A stretch of DNA of 64,000 bases, from assembly GCA_025526995.1 (NCBI GenBank), contig JAHLKG010000003.1:1860001-1924000 (forward strand). Reading direction: 5' to 3'. The translations under genes and the position numbers were made by a program. Numbering within the stretch: position 1 is the stretch's first letter; the number at the start of each line of letters is the position of its first letter. The stretch comes from Powellomyces hirtus. Its lineage: Eukaryota > Chytridiomycota > Chytridiomycetes > Spizellomycetales > Powellomycetaceae. Positions 1 to 11,200 of the stretch are shown in pieces. Below the pieces are notes generated by a model, which was given only the letters and a program-made list of their open reading frames with translations, searched no databases and was not told the origin of the DNA.

Positions 1-1
1 C

Positions 2-1294
2 GAACGCTTTGTCGAAGACCCGTTCGCAGACCCCACTATGAGCACATACAACACGGCTGGCAATGATAGCGCGTGGGATACCCTGTTTGGGGATATGACG
101 ACCCCGGCACATACCTCCCCATTGCTGGATTGGGACCTACTCGGCCCAGTTACGACTACCGCTAATCCCACATCTACGATCGGTTTCTCTTCCCCCGAAG
201 AGCAGATTGAGCTTCTCGATGATGATAATAACCCAGTGGATCTGAATACCATTGGCGCCTTTGAGTTGGAATATACATGGGCTGAACCCACTGTTACAAC
301 GACGACAACCAAAGGAACCAACGCAACATCCAAAATTACGACAACAGTCCCGGCATGCCACGACGATGACATTGATGGTGCTAGTGGTGACAGGGAAGCG
401 AGGGAGACGGAAAACGCGCGCGCCCTCAGCCTCGAAATGCTCATGACAGATTTCCCCTTTGACGACCTACTCGACTCAACACTCTCGTCGTCGATTGGGC
501 CGCACGATCAACATCAACCATTACATCTCGTCCCACAGCAGCAACCATCCGAAGCTACAGACCTCCTCGATATGACACAGGAAGACCTGGATTCCCTCCT
601 GGATGTCTACTTCCCCATCAATGGAGCGACGGCAGCGGGCGTGGGCGTAAACACGGGTCAGTACAACAACAACAACCCCATCATACCGTCTCCGCTGCCG
701 GGACCGGCGAGTAAATGGAATGAGGATGACTTTGTAACGACACCCGTGGTGATGATGCCCCCGACGTCGCCCGTGTTGCCGCCTATAGACCGGCATTTGG
801 ACCATAAGGACCACGCGGCAACTGCTGCCAATATTGCTGCGGACACTCAAACCACCAGCGCTGCCGCGTCGTCGGTGATGAGGGGCGAGGTAACTGTGAA
901 TGCGAACCAGGAGAGCGAGAGGGATGCCACATGTAGAGCGGCGACTCTAGAAGAAGCCGTCGCGGTCGCAGCGGCAGAAATAGCAACCATTGTTGCTGGG
1001 AGTATCACAGCGACAGACGATTCTGGGACGGCAATGCCAACGGAACACGCAAACCCCGATGCAGATAAGGAGACAGAGGGTGGGCCTGACCTCGCGCACG
1101 AGCAAGATGGAAAGTCACACCCGAAAGAAAACCCGGCATCAGACCCACCGACAATTTCGACGGGTGTGGAACAAGAAGAAGAAAACCCAACAGCGAACAG
1201 CCCCTTCACGACCCAAAAGCTGTCGACGGATTTTGAAACCGCACGACCGGCATCGCCACAACCACAGACAGCATTCACACTTTTGATGCCCTGA
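2..1294 (+). CDS. Acidic Ser/Thr-rich protein, C-terminal part (possible transcription activator), 5' partial
   Basis: The reading frame is already open at the window edge, so the N-terminus and any DNA-binding domain lie outside; about 430 residues are visible and the first internal Met is at base 38. The protein is low-complexity, rich in Thr, Ser, Pro, Asp and Glu, without membrane segments or a recognisable fold. Two acidic/hydrophobic clusters stand out: DFPFDDLLDS (bases about 450-480) and EDLDSLLDVYFP (about 583-618). Such aromatic/Leu plus Asp clusters are typical of acidic activation domains, so a transcription factor tail is a reasonable guess. The C-terminal third is Ala-, Glu- and Thr-rich and probably disordered. 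No family is recognised. Long antisense frames across it are composition shadows. Confidence 0.6.
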   Translation, partial: ERFVEDPFADPTMSTYNTAGNDSAWDTLFGDMTTPAHTSPLLDWDLLGPVTTTANPTSTIGFSSPEEQIELLDDDNNPVDLNTIGAFELEYTWAEPTVTTTTTKGTNATSKITTTVPACHDDDIDGASGDREARETENARALSLEMLMTDFPFDDLLDSTLSSSIGPHDQHQPLHLVPQQQPSEATDLLDMTQEDLDSLLDVYFPINGATAAGVGVNTGQYNNNNPIIPSPLPGPASKWNEDDFVTTPVVMMPPTSPVLPPIDRHLDHKDHAATAANIAADTQTTSAAASSVMRGEVTVNANQESERDATCRAATLEEAVAVAAAEIATIVAGSITATDDSGTAMPTEHANPDADKETEGGPDLAHEQDGKSHPKENPASDPPTISTGVEQEEENPTANSPFTTQKLSTDFETARPASPQPQTAFTLLMP

Positions 1295-1976
1295 TCCACA
1301 CCACCACCGATATCCCTAGCTATGTGCCATTGCGCCGTGCGCTGTTGCTTCTGATTTGTGCGTGAAGTTACAGGGGAGAGTTTTTGTTTCTGTATGTGAT
1401 TTAGACCGCCGTGAAGTGTATTCTTTCACGGCATAGTTCCCCTTTCAGCCTTTTTTCCGCTTTCTGTACCATCTGTAGCCGTACAATAGCATTTTGAGCA
1501 CAATGCCAAAGATATGGGTGAACGACAGTGCCCGCAGCGTGGCTTGGATACTAGATGTGGAGCAACTTTATCAGGAAGGCAGATGATGCGCCGCCGCCGG
1601 CCAACTGTAATTTCTGTGTGCTGTGTGAGTCACCATGGACTCATGGGTGACAGGAACGCACCAACGACGTCGGGCTTGGGCTTGGCCTGGCAGGTGTTTT
1701 TTTTTTTTTTTTCCAAAGGTCGAGAGAAGAAGCACGAAATCTTGTGTTTTTGACGGCGACACCAACACGCGTTTCGCTCTCACTGCGCCACTCTCGTTGT
1801 GTTATATATAGGACACGGCGAGTCGGAGGGAAAAGTGGTTGTTTTTGGCAAAGTCGTCGTGGCTCCGCTCCTGTGAATGTTGTGTTTTTCCCAGAAGGAA
1901 ATTCCAGCATTCTACTCTTTCATCGCATTCATAACCTCATATACCTGCTAATCCAGCAGTCCTTCTCATTGCAATC
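1295..1976. other. Intergenic region with T-tract and TATA-like box
   Basis: No convincing gene. It holds a 16-base T run at 1697-1712 and an alternating TATATATA at 1803-1810, about 170 bases before the start of the RNA-binding protein gene, which could serve as its core promoter. Confidence 0.5.
1803..1810 (+). promoter_or_regulatory. TATA-like box of the RRM gene
   Basis: TATATATA lies about 170 bases upstream of the first ATG of the RRM gene at 1977. Position and sequence fit a TATA box; no other promoter evidence is available. Confidence 0.35.
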
Positions 1977-3542
1977 ATGGCCAGTGCTCTCGATACCTAC
2001 CCCACCTTGTTCGTCAGGTACGATTTTCTGACATTCACCCCATGTCGCGTGCTTTTGACACTGAATGTGAATTTTCCCACCCCCCCACAGCGGTTTGCTC
2101 CCCAGCATTACCGAAATGGTACGTGTCGATGGGAAAGGATCGCTGAAATCATGCACGATGGGGACAGCATTCTTTTTCCATGTTAAATGCACTTTCGTTT
2201 GCGGGACACGCTTCCGACTTTGCGCCGCTAACTAGCTTTCGATGCTTATATCAACAAATAGGACTTGGTGGACGTGCTCAACAACATGCAGATGGAGACG
2301 TGGGTCAAAAAAGGGTTGTGCTTCAGGACGTATGGAGAATGCATTCTGACTCGACTCTTCTTCCAGTAAGGTTGACATTGAAAGTGTTGGCCGCGTCAAG
2401 CTTATTTTCCGATATCTGCAAGATGGTAAGTTCCCAGGTCTTGCCATAATCCAACGTTGATTATGCGCTATTCTTTTTCGTCTCGTTAACTCCTCTGCTT
2501 TCTCGTTATCAGCCGAACGCTACTATGCGACCGTGAATGGCTCCATGTTCCTCGGCGCAAAGGTTCACGTTACATTCAAAGACCCCAACATGAATTTTTC
2601 GACCACCTCGGGCGCAAAGAGCATCCTGTGCAAACACATTCCGCTCGGCATTACGTCTTTGGCGTTCTACGACTTTGTCCGCCCATACGGCCGCATCATC
2701 TCCTGCAAGGTTATGATCGATCGATCGGGCACGGAAGCCTATGCACTACTGCAATTTGAGAACCAGGACAATGCCGATCAGTGCTTGGGAGCTTTGAACG
2801 GCGCCACCATGAAGGATAACACGCTGTGAGTTGTCCCTGTTTATTAGCGACTGCGTTTACCTGTTTGTGAGACACACCTGGACTGATTCTTCAAACTTTC
2901 ATCTTCTGCAGCGCTCTCTCCTGGCAATTCCCAAAGAACTCACCTTACCAGTACCCGACTGCTCGCGCCGCTTCCTTCACAGGCTCCATTCCCGAGGCTG
3001 CTGAACCTCAGTTGTCCGCAGCTGGACCTACCGGATGGGGCCAGCCCACTCCTCCCGCCTCGCCGTCGGCTGCGAACATGCCTCCACCATCGGCCATTAA
3101 AACACCGAACCGGCCCAACCCCCACGCAGCTCCTTGGAGTCCAGCGGGATCCGACAAGCACGAACAGCCAACTGCCAATGCCGTGAAACGTCAAAGCCAA
3201 CCTATCAGGCATGCCTGGGAAACTCCAGTCGCTGCTCCTGCCGCCGCTCCGCTGGACGACAAGAATTTGTACGTGAAGAATCTTGAGGACCACGTGGACA
3301 ACCCGGAGCTGTTCAATATGTTCCGCAAGTTTGGTCGCATTGTCTCGGCGCGGGTCATGCGGGACGAGACCCTTGGAAAGAGCAAAGGTTTTGGCTTTGT
3401 CTCCTTTGAGACCTCTGAAATGGCAGCTCACGCCCTGGCTGAAATGAACGGCAAGCCCTGCGGCGCCAAGAACCTCGTCGTGAATGTTGCGGAACCCAAG
3501 GGATACCGACAGTCTCGTTTGGCCGCCATTCACTCAAAGTGA
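1977..3542 (+). CDS. Three-RRM RNA-binding protein (PABP-like RRMs)
   Basis: Exons by splice signals and phase: 1977-2017, 2091-2118, 2262-2314, 2367-2425, 2513-2825, 2912-3542 (about 375-380 residues). The third exon may instead end at 2329; both donors keep the frame, but 2329 leaves an intron of only 37 nt against 52 nt. RRM1 begins with TLFVSGLLPS and is divergent. RRM2 begins SILCKHIPLG. A Pro/Ala/Ser-rich linker follows. RRM3 is canonical, with RNP2 NLYVKNL and RNP1 KGFGFVSF, ends near the C-terminus, and resembles the fourth RRM of poly(A)-binding protein. No MLLE domain is present, so it is not PABP itself. Likely role: mRNA binding in nucleus or cytoplasm. A polyadenylation-type AATAAA lies at 3974-3979. 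Confidence 0.85.
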
Positions 3543-4371
3543 AGCGTCAACTCATGAATGAGCCTCCTTTGGCGATCCTCCGATCGGTTCACACCATACG
3601 ACCTTGGCGATAGGAGACATTTACCGAATCGAAAAACTCAGCACTAAACAGTATCAGCCGCTGCAATGGTCAGCAATTTGGGCAGAAACATATATTTTGG
3701 CACACACACAAAAAAACGTACGAACAACGAAAAAGACGGAAAACTCAAAAACCGGAAACGATTCGTCAAACAATCCCGACGGACCTCATATCAAAACGCA
3801 GCAGCAAATCAAACAGTAAAATCATCCGATCAATCGATCACAAAACAGCAAAACGCACGCAGCAATTTCTTTCACACTCACTTCATACCATATATTTTTC
3901 TCTTTTTTGCCCCCACCTTCATTTAATCATGAGTAGAACAGTACACACCCTCCACGCACCGTATATCATGTTCAATAAAACATCCACAAAGTCACAAAGG
4001 CTCGAGGGAGCGAGAAACGTGTTGTTATCACCTGCGCTTGTCTTTGTATACAGTTATAGCTTGGGGTTGACCATCCCAGTTCTAGTACTGTAACAACCCT
4101 GTCAATCGTGTTTTACAAGTTTGCTGCTGCTGGTTGTCTCACCTTCTTTCCCACTGTCATTTTCTTATTTTTTTGGGTTCTTTGCATTCATTGCATCGTT
4201 TTATTGCTGTTGTGTTCCGCCCGTCTCTTTCGTTTACTGCCACTTGCCGCTATCCACTCACGACGCTCACCCCTCTTCCATTTCCGACACCTGCAAGAGG
4301 AGAGAACCACAACACCCAACGCCCCGACGTTAACCGAGAGCGATCCCGTCTCTCTCTCTCTCGTAGGCGAC
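3543..4371. other. Intergenic: 3' UTR of RRM gene and 5' flank of TAF8
   Basis: A-rich after the RRM stop, with AATAAA at 3974-3979 as a possible polyadenylation signal. A CT-rich tract ending in TAG lies just before the TAF8 start (about 4350-4366) and looks like an intron acceptor, so TAF8 may have a 5' UTR intron or a further upstream exon. Confidence 0.4.
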
Positions 4372-5418
4372 ATGCGAGACCACGAACGAGCCGTGTGCAG
4401 CCGCGGGGTTGCGGCGATTTTGCAGCACGCCGGGTTCGCATCCGCGACTGTGCATGCGCTGGACCTGCTTGAACAGACGTATTCCACATGTGAGGGCATT
4501 GTAGAAAACTATTGGATGCAGTTCGGTCGCGAGGAGTCCCCAAACTCACTTTGGGATGGTGGTGTTCTGAAAAATAGATATCCACGACCTGTGCACCCGA
4601 ATCCACCGCTACGCCGAACTCGCGGCGCGCACACGACCCAACTCGGAGGATGTGCTGCTCGGCCTCCTCGACATTGGCACCGCGCCCACCGAGCTCGCCG
4701 GGTACATGGAACTCGTGGCTGCATCACCTCCTCCACATGTACCACAACAGGCACAACAGGGGACGGAGCGACCGCCGCGTGGGGTGGATTTTGAACCGGA
4801 TGCGTTTCGGTATGCGGATGATTCGCGGGCGAAGGCGGATGCATTTGGGGCGAGGCATTTCCCGCCGTTTCCCAACCCGCATACGTATGTTGCTAGTAAG
4901 GTAAAAAAAAAAGACTCTACGGAAAAAGAGGATGGACGCAGATGTGTGTGTGTGTGCGCCCTCAATGTGCTGATTTTGTTTGGACACGGCATTTTTTTTT
5001 TTTTTTTGTGCAGCTCCCGGCACCCACTACGGATGATGCTACGTCCATACCCGTCTCGTCGGGGCGAACAGCAACCGTCCCCCCGCATATCCGCCGCGCG
5101 CGTCAAGCACGGCAAGTGGAAGATAATTTGACGGCGTTCTTGACCCGGTCCTCCAGAATCGCCTTTCAAAGTCAACCACAGCCACCGCCATCATCATCAT
5201 CATCAACAACATCATCATCAACACGACCGTCGTCATCATCACAGTTGTCTACGTCCACCTCATCACCGCCCCAGACGACAACCACCACCACAGTCGCGGA
5301 CGATGAGGACGAGGATCTGCTCCTCCCGCCCGTGAACTATGAGCTGGCGTGGCGGAGGCCGAGGAGAGCGGCTGGTGGTGCGGGTGCTGCGGGGGCGGGT
5401 GGTACGGGTGGGGGATGA
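4372..5418 (+). CDS. TAF8: TFIID subunit TAF8
   Basis: Exons 4372-4489, 4578-4900, 5014-5418 (281 residues; human TAF8 is 310). The N-terminal 75 residues form a histone fold of the bromodomain-associated type: RAVCSRGVAAILQHAGF leads the first helix, and IHRYAELAARTRPNSEDV is a typical alpha2-alpha3 stretch. A short Pro-rich TAF8 signature, HFPPFPNPHTY, follows at the end of exon 2. The C-terminal part is Ser/Thr/Pro low complexity. TAF8 pairs with TAF10 and anchors TAF2 in TFIID. The start chosen is the first ATG before the histone fold; the frame is open further upstream to 4108, but that stretch encodes a hydrophobic, non-TAF sequence that ends in an acceptor-like site. Confidence 0.85.
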
Positions 5419-6073
5419 TGAGAGAGAGGATATCAGACCACATGGCGCGTAGGCAATCTATGTACATACCCACATCATCACAAATCATCACAAATCATCA
5501 TCCATCATCCGATCGTCGCCCAGTTTTATCTTGTGCCCCGCAACTTTGTGATTCCAGCGTGTAAAATAGAAACTGAATCGTAGTCTGTTATACGCGTGTA
5601 TACAGTTCATCTAATCATCCCATTTGGGACATAATAAGCATGGCGGTTCTGCTGACACGTGCAGATCACATGACAGACGCGTGGATGGAGGGAGGGGGGA
5701 TGAGCCACGCGCAAGGGGGCGGGTTTTAATTGAATTGCTCAATTCCCCCTTTTACTTGTATCGATAGTTAGTCTTTCCCATTCTGATTGAGACGGACGCT
5801 AATTGGGACTCGCAAGAGTGAGTAAATGACTAGATCTACGCCACCAAGCGACTGACTGACTGTGTGACTCTTGAGTACTGTGACTGAGTGAGTGAGTAAG
5901 TAAGAGAGACAGAGAGAGAGCGCGTGGGATCCATGACTGACTGACTGATGGGAAAAGCACTCTCTTTGTCTCGTCATTTCTCATTCTTACGCCATTCATC
6001 GTTGCCTTCCCATACTATTATCACTCGTCTGTCGTCGTCGTCTTCTTCTTCTTTTCTTACAGTCCCGCCCCGC
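5419..6073. other. Intergenic with GACT/GAGT tetranucleotide-rich tract
   Basis: Contains a short ATCACAAATC tandem (about 5473-5510), ACGCGT motifs near 5594 and 5679, and a long imperfect GACT/GAGT repeat at 5849-5950 immediately upstream of the CTR-like gene. No gene seen. Confidence 0.5.
5849..5950. repeat. Imperfect (GACT)n/(GAGT)n low-complexity tract
   Basis: Runs of GACTGACTGACTG and GAGTGAGTGAGTAAG flank a GA-rich stretch. A very similar tract lies upstream of the large deacetylase-like gene at 25316-25364. Confidence 0.6.
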
Positions 6074-7132
6074 ATGTCCCATTCGCTCTTCCCACGTCTG
6101 CTGCTGCTCCTCCTCGTATCCCTCGGTGTTGCCGCTGCTCCCTTTGGCCTTCCCGACGGCAAAACAAACCCCTTCAACGACACCCTCATCGATGCCATCC
6201 TACCTTCCTCGCCCCTGGTCTCGCTTCCCTCCCCAACCCCTACCGGACCTGAATCCCTGTTCTACCCGCCCACCTCAACTCGACCCGCCGCCGCCAACGC
6301 CCCCGTGAAAACGACCACCACAACCATATTTGTTATGGTCGTGCAGCAGCCTCCTCCAACGCTCCTGCCGCCCATCGACCAGCGGCAACGACAAGGCAGA
6401 GTCGATCCAACCGCAGTCATCGCCACACGCACCTTGTCCATTGAAGAGGACAATAACGACGACGACGACGAGGGCGACGACGAGGGCGATGGGGGCGAGG
6501 GCGACGAGCATGATGACAATCACAACAACAAGGATAAAGATGATCCAGCTATTCCCACCGCCGGCCCAGCCGTCCGCACCCGTCTCAACACGGACAACAA
6601 AAATATTGCCTTCCCACTCCCCACCACCACCACCTTGACCAGTGCGCAGTACGCCCTCGCCTGGCTCGCCACCGCCCTCCTCGCCTTTCTCGCCGCAACC
6701 CAGGCCGCCCTCGCCCACCGCTTCTTCCCATCCCCGTGCGCCCACAAACCTCCACCACCACCGCCTGCAAAAGTACACCTGGGATCCACCACCACCCTCC
6801 CGCTTTCCAACAAATTCAAATCCTTCATTTCGGAATCCTCAACCACCTCTGCATCCCAGCTTACGCCCAACCCGACTCTGTCCCGAAAAAAAATCCTCCG
6901 CGTCGTCCTCTACATGCTCTTCAAGGGATTCGCCACAGCAGTCTTTTATGCCCTGGTTGTCGTCGCAGCGACCTTGAATGTCGGCCTGCTGTGCGCTATC
7001 GTCGTCGGAGCCATGCTCGGCGCGGGACTCACGGACTGGATGTGCCAGTCCCGCGCGGAACGGACGCGCAAAGAACGAGAAGAGCGAAACCAGAGAGAGG
7101 AAGAGTACACGCCGTATCTCATTGGTGGATAG
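6074..7132 (+). CDS. Membrane protein resembling CTR copper transporters, Met motifs missing
   Basis: Single exon, 352 residues from the ATG at 6074, which directly precedes a good signal peptide (LFPRLLLLLLVSLGVAAAP). An earlier in-frame ATG at 5948 would bury this signal. After a Pro/Thr-rich and then very acidic DDDEGDDEGDGGEGDEHD-type luminal region come three hydrophobic segments: one ending QAALAHRF, then a tight pair ending in VVVAATLNVGLLCAIVVGA and MLGAGL. Order, spacing and the closing GxxxG match CTR-family transporters. However, the copper-conducting MxxxM of the second segment reads as V/A, and no Met-rich extracellular motifs exist. It may be a CTR2-like regulator or a diverged non-transporter. 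The tail is charged (RAERTRKEREER). The family assignment is tentative. Confidence 0.55.
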   Translation: MSHSLFPRLLLLLLVSLGVAAAPFGLPDGKTNPFNDTLIDAILPSSPLVSLPSPTPTGPESLFYPPTSTRPAAANAPVKTTTTTIFVMVVQQPPPTLLPPIDQRQRQGRVDPTAVIATRTLSIEEDNNDDDDEGDDEGDGGEGDEHDDNHNNKDKDDPAIPTAGPAVRTRLNTDNKNIAFPLPTTTTLTSAQYALAWLATALLAFLAATQAALAHRFFPSPCAHKPPPPPPAKVHLGSTTTLPLSNKFKSFISESSTTSASQLTPNPTLSRKKILRVVLYMLFKGFATAVFYALVVVAATLNVGLLCAIVVGAMLGAGLTDWMCQSRAERTRKEREERNQREEEYTPYLIGG

Positions 7133-8296
7133 TCGTCCCGAAAAAAAAAAAAGGACATTTGCGGCTGGGGAAAAACACAACCGACCCATCCCGCCTCTGC
7201 CGTCGCCGCTGCCACTACTGCTCATGGTGTTGCTCGCCGAATCTCTCCTCCTCTCCTCCTCACTGCCACAAACACCTATATCTATCTCCCCTTGTATCTA
7301 CTATCCCACACATTATTCTCCCCCCGGTTGGATTTAGGACGTACTGTACCAAAAACAAACAGTGTAATCAAGTCATACCCCCTGCTCTGTATAAACAACA
7401 AACCAATACCCTGTGTTGGAATATATGGATACTGCAATACACATCGAGTGTACGTTGGCTTTATGGTTTTGCGGAACTTTGAACCGAGGCTCTATCCATG
7501 TACGATATACACAGCCACGTCGCTAACGTAAGCGACACGCAGGGCGACACGACCACGACACGACGCGGCGTTTTCCCATATTCGATGGCCGGGAAAGACA
7601 AAACTGGAAAAAAGGACACTACACACGATCCACTACACTGCACTGCTATACGCTACTATACTAACCTATACTAACCAATACGATCCACCCCAAGGCTCCA
7701 TGCTGCGTCATGTGTATGCGGGATGGTGCGGGTGCGGTGTGCATCCACAGATCAGATCATGGCCCCCCGCCCCTGCACCCCGACGTCTGATGGCGAAACT
7801 CGGTACAAACAAACTAAATTGGGTGCAGAAACGGGACGAGCGGGACGAGTGGAGAGCGGTATCGTTATTGCGTTGTTCGTATTTCGTTTTCCGATGCCCG
7901 CCCCGCCACCCCGCCCCGCCCCATATTCGCGTTGAGGGGGGGGGGGGGGGGGGGGGGAGTCTGGGACCGCGCGCATTTGTCAGTGTTCCACCCACGCAAA
8001 CAAAAAAAAACAAAAAACAAAACCACTAAACCAAACCAGCAACAACGCTGCTGCCAAACGCGCACACACCGTAATACAAAATATATTATCTTATCTCGGA
8101 TATATTTTATTCCACTTGACTCTATTCCCGCTGTGCAACACCAACAGGGCAAAAGGGGGGGAGTCTGTATCGCTATCGCTATCGCGCTCGGGGCTCTCCT
8201 CTCGTCTCCGCTCCTCGTCCTTGTGCTTGGTCTCGTTCGGGTGTGCGTGTCTCAATCGGTCGGTCGGTGGGGCAGGGCCATGGGCGTGGGAGGTTT
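7133..8296. other. Intergenic, convergent gene ends, long G run
   Basis: Lies between the convergent ends of the CTR-like gene and the oxidase gene. It holds an A run after the CTR stop, a 22-base G run at 7936-7957, A-rich stretches near 8000 and a CTATCG tandem near 8170. Short open frames here are composition artefacts. Confidence 0.5.
7936..7957. repeat. 22-base G homopolymer
   Basis: Uninterrupted G run in the intergenic space. Its length may be unreliable in the assembly; a run like this could form a G-quadruplex. Confidence 0.7.
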
Positions 8297-11200
8297 CTAG
8301 AACTCGTCCACGTGGCGACGCACTCTCTTGGCTTCTCCCAAAAAAAGAAAGAAAAAAAAAAGACGACGACGACAATGAGTTTTCCGCATTCCCACAACAA
8401 CCCACTCACAACAAAAAAAAAACCAGAAGACACCCCACTCACCATTCACCACCACGCCAACATGCTCGCCCACCGCACAGCCCGCGACATCACTCACAAA
8501 CGCCACGTCCCTAAACACCCACGTGCCCGTTCCGTCCGTGACAAACATGTTCCAGCCGACCGCAATCACGCCGCGCAGCTGCGGCTCCGTTAGTGCCACG
8601 CCCAGGTCCAGCGTGTACGTCTTCATCAGCCCCGCGGTGGAGGGGGGGATGGTGAGGGTCGCGAGGGTCAGGCGGTCGATGCCGCCCGCCGCACCAGGGG
8701 TCTCGACAATCACATTCACGCCCGCGGGCGCCGTCGTGGTGGTTGCGGGCGCCTGCATCGAAAACACCAGCACGCGCGTCGCCGAAATGTCGTACGGCAG
8801 CGCACCGACATTGATGTCCTCGTACCAATAACTCGAGAAATCCTTTTTCGGCACCATCGCAACCTGCCCGTTGCCGACCGTGTAGCTCGTCATGGTGCGG
8901 TCGTCCGACGCCAGCACCCCCATGTCGTTTTGGCCGTACCGGGCAAACGTGTCCACAACCAGTTTTTTGCAGCCGGCGGGGAGGCTCGGCGTGGTGGTCG
9001 GCGGCGCGGGCGCCGCTTGGCCTTCGCCCGCGGGCGGGGGCACAATGGTCGGGTTGGTCAGCTGGCAGGTCGCAGCGTCCGACACAAGATGCAGGTCCTT
9101 GAAGATCCACGGCGCCGTTCCGTCCGTCACAAACCCGTTGAATCCAAACGCCACCACAGCCGCAAGTTGCGCCGGCGTCAGATAGTTCGCCAAGTTAAGG
9201 ACATACGTCTTGGGCACGGTGGTCGCGACGAGGGTCGCCAGCGGCAAGCGAAGCAGCGGCGTCACCGTCCCCGCCGTCGCCGGCGTCTCAACCGTAATTG
9301 CAAACGACGCCGCAGCCGCCGTCGTCTGCACCGTAAACACGAGATTCTTCACATTCGTCATACTATACGGCTGTCCCGCCACATTCAGCCCCTCGTACCA
9401 ATAGCTCGAACGGTCCTGTTTCGGCACGACAGTGAGCTGCCCGTTGGCGACATTAAAGGTCGTCATCGTCTTGTCGTCGCTCACTGCAACCCCGAGATCG
9501 TTCGCGCCAACCTTTTGGAACGTGTCGAGGGCGACCCGCGTGCACCCCGGAAGAGGCGCCGGTGTGGGCGCGGGCACCGTGGGCCCTGCCACCTGGATCG
9601 CGTTCGGGATCTGGCAGATTGTAGCGTCCGACACGAGGAGGAGGTTGGAGACGACCCAGGGTGCCGCTCCATCGCTCTTGAACGTATTAAAGCCGAACGC
9701 GACCAGGGCTTTCAGTTGCGCTGGAGTAAGGGAATTGGCGAGATTAATCACAAACGTTTTGGCCGTCGCGTCCCCAAGGGTCAAGGTTGCGAGAGTGATG
9801 CGGGTCAATTGGGGCGCCGTAGCCGAGGGGACCTGGACATTCACCACAAACGACGCCGCAGGCGCAGCCGACTGCACCGTGATGACCAAATGGGGTGCCG
9901 CAGACGCATCGTACGCTGCACCCCCGACCGCAACGTCTTCATAAAAGTACGAGCTGCCGTCGGCTTTGGGGACCATGCTCAGCCGGTTGTTGGCCACGGT
10001 GAAGGACGTCATGGTGGCGTCGTCCGACGCCGCGGTGCCTAGATCGTTGGTGCCCAATTTGCCAAACGTGTCAACGGCGCGGCGGGTACAGCCAGGAGGG
10101 ACCGTGGGAGCCGCAGTGATAGAGGAGGGAGGGGCCGGAGTGGCAGGTATGACCGTGGTCGGGTTCACGACCTGACAGAGTGTGGCATCGCTAACGAGCT
10201 GGACGCTTCTGAAAATCCAAGGCGCAGTTCCGTCCGTGATAAATGTATTAAACCCAAATGCAACAACGGTTTGCAATTGCGCCGCCGTAATGTACGATGC
10301 CAGCGGGACGACATAGGTTTTGGCGAGCGCGGTGCCAAGCACGATGGTCGCGATCGTTTGGCGGGCCAACGGCGAGGTCGGCGTCAACTGGGTTTCGATA
10401 TTAAGCGAGAACGCTGCTCCCGGCGCAGCAGTCTGAACCGTAAACACCAGATTGGGGACTGTGGCGGCATTGTAGGGCACCCCGCCGACATTGATGTCTT
10501 CATACCAGTACGACGAGCGGTCTGCCTTTGGCACCATGGTGACCTGGTTATTCGCAACCGTGTACGTCGTCATGGTCTTGTCGTCGCTGGCCAGGACCCC
10601 CAGATCGTTGAGACCATAGCGGCCAAACGTGTCCACATTGATTCGCTTGCACGTGGGGCCTCCCGGCGGGGTACTGCCGGTTCCATTGACCCAATTTTTA
10701 ACAACCTCGTCCTTGGTCACGAGGGTGATGTTGGTGAATGCACAGGGTAGCGCGGTGGCGGTTTGGAGGTTGGTGAATTGCCAGGGCGCCGTTCCTGTCG
10801 TGGTAGACATTTGCACGAGGACAAAGGAGAAGAGCGTGGTGGTGGCGGGCGCGGCAGTGGCAAGGTAGGAGTGGGTGTCGATGGCAATCACGGTGGATTG
10901 GGTAAAGGTTCCGGTGATGGCGGGACCATTGATGCGTTGGCCGGCGGCGCCGCAGCCGGTTTGGAGTTGGACCGCGAATGAAATCTAGAACACAAACAGG
11001 TCAGGTTTGGTTCAACCGTTTGGGCCTAGCCCAAAAACATAATGTCATCAAACTGCGACAAGAGAGACTCACCGTTGAAGCCGTCTGAATCGAAAACGTA
11101 ATGAACCGTCGCGCAACCGTGTCCAGACAGTTCAGGTTCTCATAAAAGTACGAGGAACCATCCGCCTTGGGGAGGAACTGCAGCACTCCGCCCGCAACCG

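Noticed and set aside
1514..1753. 79-codon plus-strand frame ending in a Phe run
   Set aside because: The Phe run is the 16-base T tract; sequence otherwise lacks coding character.
2330..2366. 37-nt intron in the RRM gene
   Set aside because: Every confident intron here is at least 53 nt; the alternative donor giving 52 nt keeps the same frame, so the shorter version was not preferred, though it cannot be excluded.
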